NCBI RefSeq assembly: GCF_001678475.1
Contig: NZ_JTJR01000034.1
Coordinates: 1 to 64,000 of the forward strand
DNA from: Gallibacterium genomosp. 3
GTDB lineage: Bacteria > Pseudomonadota > Gammaproteobacteria > Enterobacterales > Pasteurellaceae
Reading direction: 5' to 3'
Length of the DNA stretch: 64,000 bases
The stretch's first letter is position 1. The number at the start of each line of letters is the position of its first letter. Position numbers and translations under genes: made by a program. The notes under the pieces were generated by a model that saw nothing but the letters and a program-made list of their open reading frames with translations, did not search any database and was not told the origin of the DNA. Of this stretch, positions 19,958 through 29,052 are shown piece after piece.

Positions 19958-19989
19958 AAAAAATGCAGTCATAATTGACTGCATTTTTT
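19958..19989 (-). terminator. Intercistronic terminator between tnaA and tnaB
   Basis: A 14-bp stem (19958-19971 / 19976-19989, built on AAATGCAGTCA) with a TAAT loop and a T run at the 3' side on the minus strand. It starts two bases after the tnaA stop. It probably reduces tnaB expression relative to tnaA. Confidence 0.7.
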
Positions 19990-19990
19990 G

Positions 19991-21409
19991 TTACTCAACT
20001 TCTTTAAGTAAAGCTGTGAAATGTCGTAATACCTTTGGCTCATAAGTAAAAGTTAATCCTTTTATCTTATTAGCATTATCTTTTACCTTTTGGAATGCCT
20101 CAATAATAAAGTCCATATGAGTTTGAGTATAAGTTGCACGTGGAATAGTTAAACGCAATAACTCCGCAGGACAAGGTAGTTGTTTACCTGTTTTAGGATC
20201 TCTACCTAGTAAGAAAGAACCAATTTCAACCGCACGAATACCAGCAATTTTATATAGTTCACAAGCTAATGCTTGAGCAGGAAATTGTTCTGATGGAATA
20301 TGTGGTAATAATTTACCAGCATCAACAAATGCCGCATGACCACCAGGCTGTTGGCAAGCAACCCCTATCTTCTCTAATCCTTCGACTAAATAAGCTACTT
20401 GATTAATACGATAAGCTAGCCAATCTTCGCGCATGCCCTCTTTAAGCCCAACTGCAAGACGTTCCATTGCCCCGCCCTCTAATCCTCCATAAGTAGGAAA
20501 ACCTTCTTGTACAACACATAATGTTCGACATTCTGTGTAAATCTGAAATAAAGATTCATCTTTAAAACAGAGTAATCCTCCTATTGGTACCATAGCATCT
20601 TTTTTTGCAGACATAGCTAATATATCTGCATATTTGTAACATTCATAAACAATATCTTCAATGCTCCATGTTTTATATTTCGCTTCTCGCTGCTTGATAA
20701 AATAAGCATTTTCTGCAAATCTAGCTGAGTCCATAACTACAGGAATATCATATTTTTTAGCAACAGCATACATCTCTTTTAGATTCTGAATTGATACAGG
20801 TTGTCCACCAGCTGAGTTACAAGTAATTGTACAAACGATATAGGGAACATTATTAGATCCTACACGTTGAATTTCACTTTCTAATTTATCAATGTCAAAG
20901 TTTCCCTTAAAATCATGTCGGCAACTTGTGTCAAAAGCTTCTTTAATATAAATATTTTTTACACTACAGCCATTAATTTGTGTATGCCCTTGAGTGGTAT
21001 CAAAGAAATAATTTGAAAAAGCAACCATTTTATTTCTATCTAAGCCTTTCTCTTGCTCCCTCTTTTTAATTAGAACAGGAATATAAATTTGTTCTGCACC
21101 ACGTCCTTGATGAGTAGGAATAGTATATTGATACCCAAAAATCTCTCTTACAGCATCAGCAAGAGCATAATAACTACGGCTACCGCTATAAGCTTCATCT
21201 CCTCGTAGCATAGCAGCTTGCATATTTTGAGTGATTGCCCCAGTTCCACTATCAGTAAGTAAATCTATAAAAATATCTTTACTATCAAGTAAGAAAGGAT
21301 TCATACCTGCTTTTAAGATAGCTTGTTCACGATATTCTTTTGTGGTACGAGATACTGGTTCAATAACACGAATACGAAATGGTTCAGGTAAATGTTTAAA
21401 ATTTTCCAT
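19991..21409 (-). CDS. tnaA: Tryptophanase TnaA
   Basis: A 472-residue PLP enzyme (471 in E. coli) that splits tryptophan into indole, pyruvate and ammonia. The PLP lysine is Lys270 in [12 protein letters not shown]. Other family sequences are [24 protein letters not shown] and the [12 protein letters not shown] segment. It follows a tnaC leader peptide and a perfect CRP site and precedes tnaB. The product predicts an indole-positive organism. The unit sits between ispH and gnd with terminators on both sides and may be an acquired block. Confidence 0.97.
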   Translation of the reverse strand: MENFKHLPEPFRIRVIEPVSRTTKEYREQAILKAGMNPFLLDSKDIFIDLLTDSGTGAITQNMQAAMLRGDEAYSGSRSYYALADAVREIFGYQYTIPTHQGRGAEQIYIPVLIKKREQEKGLDRNKMVAFSNYFFDTTQGHTQINGCSVKNIYIKEAFDTSCRHDFKGNFDIDKLESEIQRVGSNNVPYIVCTITCNSAGGQPVSIQNLKEMYAVAKKYDIPVVMDSARFAENAYFIKQREAKYKTWSIEDIVYECYKYADILAMSAKKDAMVPIGGLLCFKDESLFQIYTECRTLCVVQEGFPTYGGLEGGAMERLAVGLKEGMREDWLAYRINQVAYLVEGLEKIGVACQQPGGHAAFVDAGKLLPHIPSEQFPAQALACELYKIAGIRAVEIGSFLLGRDPKTGKQLPCPAELLRLTIPRATYTQTHMDFIIEAFQKVKDNANKIKGLTFTYEPKVLRHFTALLKEVE

Positions 21410-21514
21410 AAGAATTCCTTTATTTCTAATAAATATAAGCCTTTGGATTAATTCGGAAAAAAAATCCAGAAAATAATAAAAAGATAAAATTTGATATTTA
21501 AAAGAATAGAAATA

Positions 21515-21601
21515 CTATGGGAAATAGTGATGGAGTCTATGGTCTAAATTAAACCATTTACTATGATGGCTATATGTTCTTAACCCTAATACTATAATCA
21601 T
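21515..21601 (-). CDS. tnaC: TnaC tryptophanase leader peptide
   Basis: A 28-codon frame on the minus strand, ATG at 21599-21601 and TAG at 21515-21517, with AAAGGA as ribosome site. The residues from SKWFNLD (14-20) onward align with E. coli TnaC: Trp16, Asp20 and the last residue Pro28 keep the spacing of E. coli Trp12, Asp16 and Pro24. In E. coli free tryptophan stalls the ribosome on TnaC at the stop codon and blocks Rho termination before tnaA. The 105-base gap to tnaA is long enough for that. The N-terminal half differs from E. coli. The gene is too short for routine gene calling. Confidence 0.93.
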   Translation of the reverse strand: MIIVLGLRTYSHHSKWFNLDHRLHHYFP

Positions 21602-21689
21602 AAAATTATCCTTTAATAAAAATTGGATACTACGATGAAATTAAAGTATTACAACATGAAAGATCTATAATAAATAAGATCGTCTTAGA

Positions 21690-21753
21690 TGATAGAGTAT
21701 ATTTAACCCAAAATGTAATTATTTTTATAATAAATGTGAACTAATTCACATTT
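21690..21753 (-). promoter_or_regulatory. CRP-dependent promoter of the tna operon
   Basis: AAATGTGAACTAATTCACATTT (about 21732-21753) contains the perfect CRP half-sites TGTGA (21735-21739) and TCACA (21746-21750) six bases apart. A minus-strand -10 TATACT lies at 21696-21701. CRP would then sit roughly 50-60 bases upstream of the transcription start, as in catabolite-controlled class I promoters. This matches catabolite repression of tna in E. coli. Confidence 0.88.
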
Positions 21754-21763
21754 ATTATGTAAT

Positions 21764-21797
21764 AAAAAACCTCATAGCTTATTTTAAGCTATGAGGT
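21764..21797 (-). terminator. gnd terminator
   Basis: A perfect 13-bp stem, ACCTCATAGCTTA (21769-21781) with its complement (21785-21797), and a three-base loop, followed on the minus strand by six T. It stops the pentose-phosphate transcript about 30 bases after gnd and insulates the tna promoter. Confidence 0.92.
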
Positions 21798-21823
21798 AAC
21801 ATTAATTTAAATGTGTAATTATT

Positions 21824-23278
21824 TTATACATCATAAGTGGTTGATGCGGTATCACCACCATGGCCAGTCCAGTTAGTGTGGAAGAATTCACCGCGTGGTT
21901 TGTCGGTACGTTCATAAGTATGTGCGCCGAAGTAGTCACGTTGTGCTTGAAGTAAGTTTGCTGGTAAACGCGCTGTAGTATAACCATCTAAGAAGGTTAA
22001 TGCAGATGCCATACAAGGCATTGATAACCCAATTTCTACTGCTTTAGCAACGACTTTACGCCATGCAGTTAAACAATCTTTTAAGATGCTATTGAAATAA
22101 GGGGCAGAACCTAAGAATACGAGATCTGGATTTGCTGTATAAGCATCACGAATATTACCTAAGAATGCACTGCGGATAATGCAACCTTCACGCCATAAGA
22201 GGGCTGTATTACCATAGTTAAGATCCCATTGATAGTTTTCTGAGGCTTCACGAATTAACATAAAGCCTTGCGCATAAGAGATAATTTTTGATGCAAGTAA
22301 TGCTTTACGTACCGCTTCTACCCATTCTTTCTTATCACCACTTACTGGTTGAATTGTATTATCAAATAATTTTGCAGCTGCTAGGCGTTGTTCTTTAAAT
22401 GAAGAAACACAACGAGCAAAAACAGCTTCACTAATTAATGTTAATGGAATACCAAGATCTAACGCATTAATTCCAGTCCATTTACCAGTTCCTTTTTGAC
22501 CTGCGGTATCAAGAATTTTTTCAACTAATGGCTGACCATCTTCATCTTGGTAAGCAAGAATATCAGCAGTAATATCAATTAAGTAGCTGCTTAATTCAGT
22601 GTTTTTCCATTCACTAAAGATCGCTTGCATTTCAGGGTAACTTAACCCTAAACCTTCTTTGAGGAAGTGGTATGCTTCACAAATTAATTGCATATCACCA
22701 TACTCAATCCCGTTATGTACCATTTTAACAAAATGACCAGCACCATCTTTACCTACCCAATCACAGCAAGGCTCACCTGCTGGTGTTTTAGCTGAAATAG
22801 CTTGTAGGATTGGTTTAACATATGGCCAAGCTTCTTCATTACCACCTGGCATAATTGATGGGCCACGTCTTGCCCCTTCTTCACCACCAGATACACCAGT
22901 ACCAATAAAGCGAATACCTTTCTCTTTTAATGCCGCAACGCGACGGTTTGTATCCGGGTAATTTGAATTTCCACCATCAATAATAATATCGCCAGCTTCA
23001 AGATAAGGCACAAGATTATCAATAAATTGATCAACCACGTTTCCAGCACGTACCATTAACATAATTTTGCGTGGTTTTTCGAGTTTATCGACAAGATCTT
23101 GTAATGAATAAGCACCAATAATATTAGTCCCTTTTGCCGCACCTTGAAGAAATTCATCTACTTTTGAAGTTGTACGGTTATAAGCAACTACTTTAAACCC
23201 GTGGTCATTCATATTTAAAATGAGGTTTTGTCCCATTACCGCTAAACCGATAACACCAATATCGCCTTTTTGGCTCAT
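21824..23278 (-). CDS. gnd: 6-phosphogluconate dehydrogenase (decarboxylating)
   Basis: A 484-residue NADP-dependent enzyme of the oxidative pentose-phosphate pathway. The dinucleotide fold begins IGLAVMGQNLILNMNDHGF, and the substrate motif is GHFVKMVHNGIEYGDMQ. The IDGGNSNYPDT segment is also conserved. It belongs with zwf and pgl upstream, but accessory genes separate it from pgl. A strong terminator follows. Confidence 0.98.
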   Translation of the reverse strand: MSQKGDIGVIGLAVMGQNLILNMNDHGFKVVAYNRTTSKVDEFLQGAAKGTNIIGAYSLQDLVDKLEKPRKIMLMVRAGNVVDQFIDNLVPYLEAGDIIIDGGNSNYPDTNRRVAALKEKGIRFIGTGVSGGEEGARRGPSIMPGGNEEAWPYVKPILQAISAKTPAGEPCCDWVGKDGAGHFVKMVHNGIEYGDMQLICEAYHFLKEGLGLSYPEMQAIFSEWKNTELSSYLIDITADILAYQDEDGQPLVEKILDTAGQKGTGKWTGINALDLGIPLTLISEAVFARCVSSFKEQRLAAAKLFDNTIQPVSGDKKEWVEAVRKALLASKIISYAQGFMLIREASENYQWDLNYGNTALLWREGCIIRSAFLGNIRDAYTANPDLVFLGSAPYFNSILKDCLTAWRKVVAKAVEIGLSMPCMASALTFLDGYTTARLPANLLQAQRDYFGAHTYERTDKPRGEFFHTNWTGHGGDTASTTYDV

Positions 23279-23342
23279 ATTTTGCTCCTGTATTTTCCCA
23301 ATATTTAAGTTAACTATATTTGTTATATAGCTGTGAAACGCT

Positions 23343-23732
23343 TTATTTTACCCATGCGCTTGGATGTTGAGTAAAACCAATATGCGGATAATAATTTATT
23401 GCCTGCGGTGCAGAGAGTAAAATAATTTTACATTCTGCATCAAGCTGCTCTTTTAAAGTTTGAATTAATTGTTTGCCAATGCCTTGTTTTTGCCATTGTT
23501 CACTTACCGCTAAATCACTTAGATAGCAACAATAGGCAAAATCTGTCACTGCACGAGCTGCACCTACCAGATGTTCACCGTGCCAAGCCGTAATTAATAA
23601 ATCGGCGTGTTGTAACATCTTGGATATTGTATCAATATCATCAATTGGTCTGCGTGCACCAAGCGTTGTTTGCTTTAATAATTCAATATATTGTTGAGCT
23701 GTGAGTTGAGTATCTGTTCTATAAATAATCAT
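23343..23732 (-). CDS. GNAT-family N-acetyltransferase
   Basis: A 129-residue protein with the acetyl-CoA loop of GNAT enzymes (VSEQWQKQGIGKQLIQTLKEQ) and the C-terminal YYPHIGF motif typical of the family. The substrate is unknown. It lies between gnd and an unknown membrane protein on the same strand. In gene neighbourhood it may be part of the native zwf-pgl-gnd region or of the accessory insert. Confidence 0.8.
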   Translation of the reverse strand: MIIYRTDTQLTAQQYIELLKQTTLGARRPIDDIDTISKMLQHADLLITAWHGEHLVGAARAVTDFAYCCYLSDLAVSEQWQKQGIGKQLIQTLKEQLDAECKIILLSAPQAINYYPHIGFTQHPSAWVK

Positions 23733-23758
23733 TGTTTCTGTCTTTTAAGTTATTGCGT

Positions 23759-24430
23759 TTATGGTTGTGAGATACTCTTCTCTCCAGAACATATACTATT
23801 ATTATTTCTCTCACAGTAGGTAACCATTTTAATAATGTTACTGCCTGGATAAATGACTAATGCTCTAAATTGATCATTATCTAATTGGTTGATAAAAATT
23901 TTCGCATTGTCGGCTTTCCAACTGGCTAATTCAATATTGCTCATTGCGCCACTAATTAATAATTTTTTGTCATTAATATAATGAAATGGCGGTACAAAAT
24001 ATTCTGTACTCTCTATTTTATTAATATAATGATTGTCGATACAATCGTCTAAATAAGATTGTTTTTTATATTGATCACGAATCTGTTCAAAGGGTATTTC
24101 AGTGTAATTTTCCTTAATTTTATCAAAATCTATCCATCGTTCTTTTTGATAATAGTGGTTATAACAATATTTCATTTCCCATTCTTGGAACCGAGTTTGT
24201 AAAACCAAGTTACTCTCGCCATATAATATCTTTTGTAAGATTATCTGATTATTTTGATTAATATTTTCAAAAGATCTTGTTGTGGTAATATAATCATCAA
24301 TATAAAAAATAATAGAGATAACACAAAAAAGTAATAATATCCCCAAAATAAATACAACAATCGGAATAAATATAATCATTAGGGGAATAAAAATAATCAT
24401 CCCTATTTTTTGTTTTATATTTTTCACCAT
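23759..24430 (-). CDS. Hypothetical membrane-anchored protein
   Basis: A 223-residue protein of unknown function. Residues about 8-45 are strongly hydrophobic and rich in Ile, enough for one long or two short membrane segments. The rest is polar and rich in Asn, Asp, Lys and Tyr, with cysteines at YCYNHYY, DDCIDN, TYCERN and SICSG that could form disulfides if the domain is outside. It starts three bases before the mntA stop region and is probably cotranscribed with the HepT/MntA pair. Very AT-rich; likely acquired. Confidence 0.6.
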   Translation of the reverse strand: MVKNIKQKIGMIIFIPLMIIFIPIVVFILGILLLFCVISIIFYIDDYITTTRSFENINQNNQIILQKILYGESNLVLQTRFQEWEMKYCYNHYYQKERWIDFDKIKENYTEIPFEQIRDQYKKQSYLDDCIDNHYINKIESTEYFVPPFHYINDKKLLISGAMSNIELASWKADNAKIFINQLDNDQFRALVIYPGSNIIKMVTYCERNNNSICSGEKSISQP

Positions 24431-24433
24431 AAA

Positions 24434-24739
24434 TTAAGAGCTTTTGGCTTGTATAACAACATATTTTTGCTTAATAATTTGCTGAAATTTTTGTGATGTT
24501 GCGACCCAATCCACTACATCTACCGTATAAGGTAAATCACTCTCTGAAAATGCATTTTCAACTTGACAGAGTGTTCTTAAATCAAGCGGTTGCTCACTTA
24601 TTATCACTAAATCTAAATCAGAAAATGTAGTCGCTGTCCCTTTTACCCTTGAACCAAAAGCCCATACTTCATAATTTGGCAAATAAGTCTGCAAAATTTG
24701 CTGCACAATAACTAAATGTTGCGGTTGAATATCAAGCAT
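24434..24739 (-). CDS. mntA: MntA-type minimal nucleotidyltransferase antitoxin
   Basis: A 101-residue protein of the minimal nucleotidyltransferase family, like HI0073. The catalytic signature GSx10DxD is intact: Gly29-Ser30, then ten residues, then Asp41-Leu-Asp43 (FGSRVKGTATTFSDLDLVI). In studied HepT/MntA pairs this enzyme adds AMP groups to a tyrosine of the HEPN toxin and so inactivates it. It begins one base after the partner gene, on the same strand. Confidence 0.87.
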   Translation of the reverse strand: MLDIQPQHLVIVQQILQTYLPNYEVWAFGSRVKGTATTFSDLDLVIISEQPLDLRTLCQVENAFSESDLPYTVDVVDWVATSQKFQQIIKQKYVVIQAKSS

Positions 24740-24740
24740 T

Positions 24741-25166
24741 TTAATTTCGTTGTTTTAGTTGTGTTAATAGTGTTTGTGCAGATTGCAGAAATCCTGAAAT
24801 ATCATGATAGATTTGCTGAGCTTTATTGTGATCATAAGTATGCGAGGTAATATTACGCATTTTACGATATAACAACCAATCATCCATACTTGTGATTAAT
24901 CCTGCTTTTGCACTCAAACGCAAAACATCTCTAAAGTCGCTACTATCAATTTCTTCAGGTGTTTCAACTATTTGCTTTAATTGTCGTTTGAGCATTTTGA
25001 TACTTAACTCATAGACAAATTCAAATTTTTGAATTGCCCCTGCAATTAATGTATCTTGCACGATACTTTCTTGTTGATTAAACCATTGTTTATCAGCTAA
25101 CTTTTCAATTGTATCGTGAAGAGAGATAAACGCATTTTCTAATACTGACAGATCAAGTTTTTCCAT
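24741..25166 (-). CDS. hepT: HepT-type HEPN toxin (HI0074 family)
   Basis: A 141-residue helical protein of the HI0074 / HEPN family. It carries the RNase signature Rx4HxY intact: Arg104, His109 and Tyr111 in RNITSHTY. In characterised systems the HEPN protein is an RNase toxin and the tyrosine is the site AMPylated by MntA. The pair lies between pgl and gnd, breaking up the pentose-phosphate genes, so it is probably an acquired module. It was long annotated as a substrate-binding subunit of a nucleotidyltransferase. Confidence 0.87.
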   Translation of the reverse strand: MEKLDLSVLENAFISLHDTIEKLADKQWFNQQESIVQDTLIAGAIQKFEFVYELSIKMLKRQLKQIVETPEEIDSSDFRDVLRLSAKAGLITSMDDWLLYRKMRNITSHTYDHNKAQQIYHDISGFLQSAQTLLTQLKQRN

Positions 25167-25185
25167 TAGTTACCTCTCATATTGC

Positions 25186-25896
25186 TTACAATAAAGCCGC
25201 TGCCTCTTTATCTAAATACCACTCTGTAATGCCCTGTTGAGATTTAATTTTCGCTGCAGGATAAGGTAAATCTTCAGCGGCAGTCGTTTGAATCTGATTC
25301 AGAATTTTGGCTTTGCTAGCACCAGTTACCAAATAGGTAACTCGTTTTGCATTTTCAATTAAGCGTGCTGTTTTAGAAATACGATACTGCCCACTTTCAG
25401 GATGTTGTGCAATCAGCGCTAGATTTGGATCAGCAAAATTGGTTTGATGTGGGAATAAAGAGGCAGTATGCCCATCAGTTCCCATACCAAGAATAACCCA
25501 ATCAAAAACAGGTAAGCCATTTTGTGTTGTTGCAATAGCTTGCAGATCTTGTTCAAAACGCACTAATCCTTGCTCTGGTGTTAATTCACCATAAATACGA
25601 TGGATATTTTCATTCGGAATCGCAATATGATCGAATAATAAACGTTGCACCTCACCATAATTACTTTCTGGATCAGATGGTGGCACACAACGTTCATCTC
25701 CCCACCAAAAATGTAAATTTTGCCATTGAATTGCTGTGTTATAAGGCGGTTTTGATAAAGTCTGGAACAATAATTTAGGCGTACTGCCACCTGATAAGGA
25801 AATATGGATTGCAGTTCCTAATTGACTATAACGCTTAAACTCTTCGGCAATATGTTCTACGGCTGCTTGTGCAGTGGTAAAAATTTGGTAATTCAT
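25186..25896 (-). CDS. pgl: 6-phosphogluconolactonase (Pgl/DevB type)
   Basis: A 236-residue protein of the glucosamine-6-phosphate isomerase-like lactonase family. Visible motifs are HISLSGGSTPKLLFQTL, FWWGDERCVPP and DWVILGMGTDGHTASLFP. It hydrolyses 6-phosphogluconolactone between the Zwf and Gnd steps. It starts two bases after zwf, so the two are coupled. Confidence 0.95.
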   Translation of the reverse strand: MNYQIFTTAQAAVEHIAEEFKRYSQLGTAIHISLSGGSTPKLLFQTLSKPPYNTAIQWQNLHFWWGDERCVPPSDPESNYGEVQRLLFDHIAIPNENIHRIYGELTPEQGLVRFEQDLQAIATTQNGLPVFDWVILGMGTDGHTASLFPHQTNFADPNLALIAQHPESGQYRISKTARLIENAKRVTYLVTGASKAKILNQIQTTAAEDLPYPAAKIKSQQGITEWYLDKEAAALL

Positions 25897-25898
25897 AT

Positions 25899-27398
25899 TT
25901 ATAGCTCGCAGTAATTGGTATCAGTAAGATTTTTACAAGGGAAACGCCATTCACGTTGGCTACGACTCATAAGTTTATCTGCCGCATCAGGTCCCCAAGT
26001 TCCACACGCATAACCATGAATTTTTGGATTGCCTGCTTTGTAATCTAAAATTGGTTGTACAAATTGCCATGCTGCTTGCACCGCATCACTACGCGTAAAC
26101 AGGGTTGCATCGCCATTTAATGCATCGAGTAATAGGCGTTCATAAGCTGAGAATAAATGCCCTTCAGCAATAGAATCATAGTGAAAATCCATTGCAACTT
26201 CTTTTGCTTTAAAGCCAGAACCTGGTTGTTTTAAACCAAAACTCATCACAATACCTTCATCTGGTTGAATACGGATAATTAATTTATTTTCTGGCGCATT
26301 CATATTAAACACTGGATGAGGTGTTTTCTTGAAGTGGATAACAATTTCGGTAACACGTGTTGGCATCCGTTTACCACTACGCACATAGAATGGCACACCA
26401 CTCCAACGCCAGTTATCAATCGTTAAGCGTAATGCGACATAGGTTTCGGTACGAGATTGAGTATCGACGCCTTTTTCTTCTCGATAGCCTGGTAATTCTA
26501 CACCACGAACTTTAGAACGGGTGTATTGCCCTAAAACGAGATTTTCTTCTAAGGATTCTGCGGTTAATGGATGTAAGCTTTGTAATACTTTCACTACTTC
26601 ATCACGCATTGATTTTGCATTGATAACGGCTGGACTTTCCATTGCCACTAAAGCGAGAACTTGTAGTAAATGGTTTTGGAACATATCACGCATTGCACCA
26701 GAACCATCGTAATAACCGCCTCGTTCTTCAACACCTAAGGCTTCAGCACCGGTGATTTCTACATAATCAATATAGTTTCGATTCCATAATGGTTCAAATA
26801 GACCATTAGAAAAACGTAATACTAATAAATTTTGTACAGTTTCTTTACCTAAATAGTGATCGATACGATAGATTTGGTGTTCTGCAAAGGATTGATGGAT
26901 TTTGTCATCTAAATCAATGGAAGATTGCAAATCATAACCAAATGGTTTTTCAACAATTAGACGTTTCCAACCTTCAGATTCATCGTTTAAATTATGTGCT
27001 GCCAGACATTCTGGAATAACCCCATATAAACTTGGTGGTGTTGATAAATAATACAGAACGTTATGCTGACAATTATGATGAAAGTTTAATTCAACTAAGC
27101 GATTTTTGATTTTTTCATAATCATTAACGTTTTTGGTATCAATCGCTTGATAATAAATATGTTGCAAGAAGGCTTCTAAAATGCCTTCATTCACTTTTTC
27201 ATTTTCAATTAGGCTTTGGCGTAATTTATCACGAAATGCGTTATCACTATATTCAGTACGACTTACACCTAAAATAGCAAAATCATCTGAAAGCTGTTCA
27301 TTTTCAAAAAGTTGGTACAATGCGGGGATCAATTTACGGTGTGTAAGATCGCCTGATGCACCAAAAATAACGATAGTATTATTTTCTGGTTTTTGCAT
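25899..27398 (-). CDS. zwf: Glucose-6-phosphate 1-dehydrogenase
   Basis: A 499-residue enzyme (491 in E. coli) that starts the oxidative pentose-phosphate pathway and makes NADPH. The nucleotide motif is [19 protein letters not shown] and the active-site motif is [19 protein letters not shown]. It leads the zwf-pgl group. The upstream gap to cysQ is about 100 bases. Confidence 0.98.
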   Translation of the reverse strand: MQKPENNTIVIFGASGDLTHRKLIPALYQLFENEQLSDDFAILGVSRTEYSDNAFRDKLRQSLIENEKVNEGILEAFLQHIYYQAIDTKNVNDYEKIKNRLVELNFHHNCQHNVLYYLSTPPSLYGVIPECLAAHNLNDESEGWKRLIVEKPFGYDLQSSIDLDDKIHQSFAEHQIYRIDHYLGKETVQNLLVLRFSNGLFEPLWNRNYIDYVEITGAEALGVEERGGYYDGSGAMRDMFQNHLLQVLALVAMESPAVINAKSMRDEVVKVLQSLHPLTAESLEENLVLGQYTRSKVRGVELPGYREEKGVDTQSRTETYVALRLTIDNWRWSGVPFYVRSGKRMPTRVTEIVIHFKKTPHPVFNMNAPENKLIIRIQPDEGIVMSFGLKQPGSGFKAKEVAMDFHYDSIAEGHLFSAYERLLLDALNGDATLFTRSDAVQAAWQFVQPILDYKAGNPKIHGYACGTWGPDAADKLMSRSQREWRFPCKNLTDTNYCEL

Positions 27399-27500
27399 AT
27401 CTTTGAATTCCTACCTATAACGACTTTAAACTTTGTTAATGCTATCATCTTACGGATAAATCCGATTAAGGCTAATCGGTTTTATCTAAGGTAATGATAA

Positions 27501-28310
27501 CTATTGTTGTAATAAAATTTGACGCCAATCCCAGTGCCGATCTCCCACAACAATAAAATGTGGGTTCACAAAGGTATCGCGTTGATTATATGTGAGCGGT
27601 TGTTGTGAAAGTGTGAAAATATCACCGCCACTTTCCTGTAAAATTAACTGTGCAGCAGCGGTATCCCATTCGCCTGTATCACCTAAACGAATATAGCAGT
27701 CACATTGTTGGCGTGCAACTAATGTACTTTTCAAGCCACTTGAACCATAAGTAATAAATTGATAATTAAATTTAGGATTTAATACAGATAAAACTTTCTG
27801 CTGATTATTACTTTTACCAATCGCAATCGTAATTGGTTTTTGCGGATCGAATGAATGGCGGCTATTTAAAGGTTGTAGTTGTTGATTTTGACGGAAGAAA
27901 GCACCTTGACCTTTAACTGCATAGAACGTCTGATTTAGTACAGGAGCATGGATGATGCCAATAATAGGGTGTTGCTCTTCGATAAGTGCAATCAGTACAG
28001 AAAATTGATCTGTGCGATCAATAAATTGTTGGGTGCCATCTAGGGGATCAATTAACCAATAGCGTTGCCATTTTTGGCGTTCAGCTAAGGGAATTGCACA
28101 ATTCTCTTCAGAAAGTACAGGAATAGAGGGATCAATTTGCTGTAGAGCTTGTACAAGATAGCGACTGACAGCCAGATCAGCCTCTGTAACAGGAGTATGA
28201 TCGGCTTTAATTTTAATATTTATTTTGTGTTGGTAGAACGTTTTTAACTGTTCGCCAGCTTGATAAGCGATATTCAATGCTTGTTCGAGCAAGGTTGAGA
28301 GTGATTGCAT
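27501..28310 (-). CDS. cysQ: 3'(2'),5'-bisphosphate nucleotidase CysQ
   Basis: A 269-residue magnesium-dependent phosphatase of the inositol monophosphatase fold. The metal-binding motifs are PVTEADLAVS, a SEEN-type loop and the pair WLIDPLDGTQQFIDRTDQF and GEWDTAAAQLIL. CysQ removes 3'-phosphate from PAP and controls PAPS in sulfur assimilation. It follows nudE by ten bases on the same strand, as in E. coli relatives. Confidence 0.9.
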   Translation of the reverse strand: MQSLSTLLEQALNIAYQAGEQLKTFYQHKINIKIKADHTPVTEADLAVSRYLVQALQQIDPSIPVLSEENCAIPLAERQKWQRYWLIDPLDGTQQFIDRTDQFSVLIALIEEQHPIIGIIHAPVLNQTFYAVKGQGAFFRQNQQLQPLNSRHSFDPQKPITIAIGKSNNQQKVLSVLNPKFNYQFITYGSSGLKSTLVARQQCDCYIRLGDTGEWDTAAAQLILQESGGDIFTLSQQPLTYNQRDTFVNPHFIVVGDRHWDWRQILLQQ

Positions 28311-28320
28311 ATTGATTTCA

Positions 28321-28863
28321 TTACCTCTGTGCCAAATGTTTTTTTAATAAGAATAGTGCTGATAAATTCCGGGCTTCATTAAATTTAGGATCGTCTAATA
28401 GCTCATCTATTTTGTCTAATGGATAACGAACTAATTGCAGCGCCTCAGGTTCATCTCCCTCTAAACGACTAGGATAAAGTGATTCAGCTAATAGAATATG
28501 CATTGGGTTATTCATATAACCTGGGGAGCTGATTAGCGTTCTCAATAGGGTGAATTGTTTAGCTGCAAAGCCAATTTCTTCTTGTAATTCTCTATTGGCA
28601 CTTTGTTCTGGTGTTTCGCCAATTTCCATTAATCCTTTTGGGAAACCTAATTCGTACTGTTCGGTACCAACGGCATATTCATAGGTTAATAATAAATTTT
28701 GCTGGTCATCTATGGCTAAAATCATCACTGCACTACGGCTAGCCGGTTTGAAGCGTTCATAAGTACGCAATCCCCCATTAGAAAAACGAAGATCAACTGA
28801 TTGAATTTCAAAAAGACGGGATTTTGCTGCTAATTGAATAGATAAAATTTCAGGTTTTTTCAT
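28321..28863 (-). CDS. nudE: ADP compounds hydrolase NudE
   Basis: A 180-residue Nudix hydrolase (186 in E. coli). The Nudix box Gx5Ex7REUxEExGU is intact (GLMEIGETPEQ ... RELQEEIGF). It cleaves ADP-ribose, NADH and Ap3A. A longer frame begins 27 codons upstream, but the ATG at 28863 follows a near-perfect GGAGGTGA ribosome site and matches the family start. It leads the nudE-cysQ pair and diverges from the DUF535 gene. Confidence 0.93.
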   Translation of the reverse strand: MKKPEILSIQLAAKSRLFEIQSVDLRFSNGGLRTYERFKPASRSAVMILAIDDQQNLLLTYEYAVGTEQYELGFPKGLMEIGETPEQSANRELQEEIGFAAKQFTLLRTLISSPGYMNNPMHILLAESLYPSRLEGDEPEALQLVRYPLDKIDELLDDPKFNEARNLSALFLLKKHLAQR

Positions 28864-29052
28864 AAAAAATTCACCTCCGCACGATTTTTTTGTTGTGATA
28901 ATTGATGTGCTTTGTTTTACAAAAAACGAGAGTAACGATACCATAATTGCTACAATTATTCGAATTCATTCATTAAGCAAAAAATCAATATTAACCATTA
29001 TGTTATAAGATATAAAATAATTATTTTGAGTTAATTATGGGAACAAACTCTT

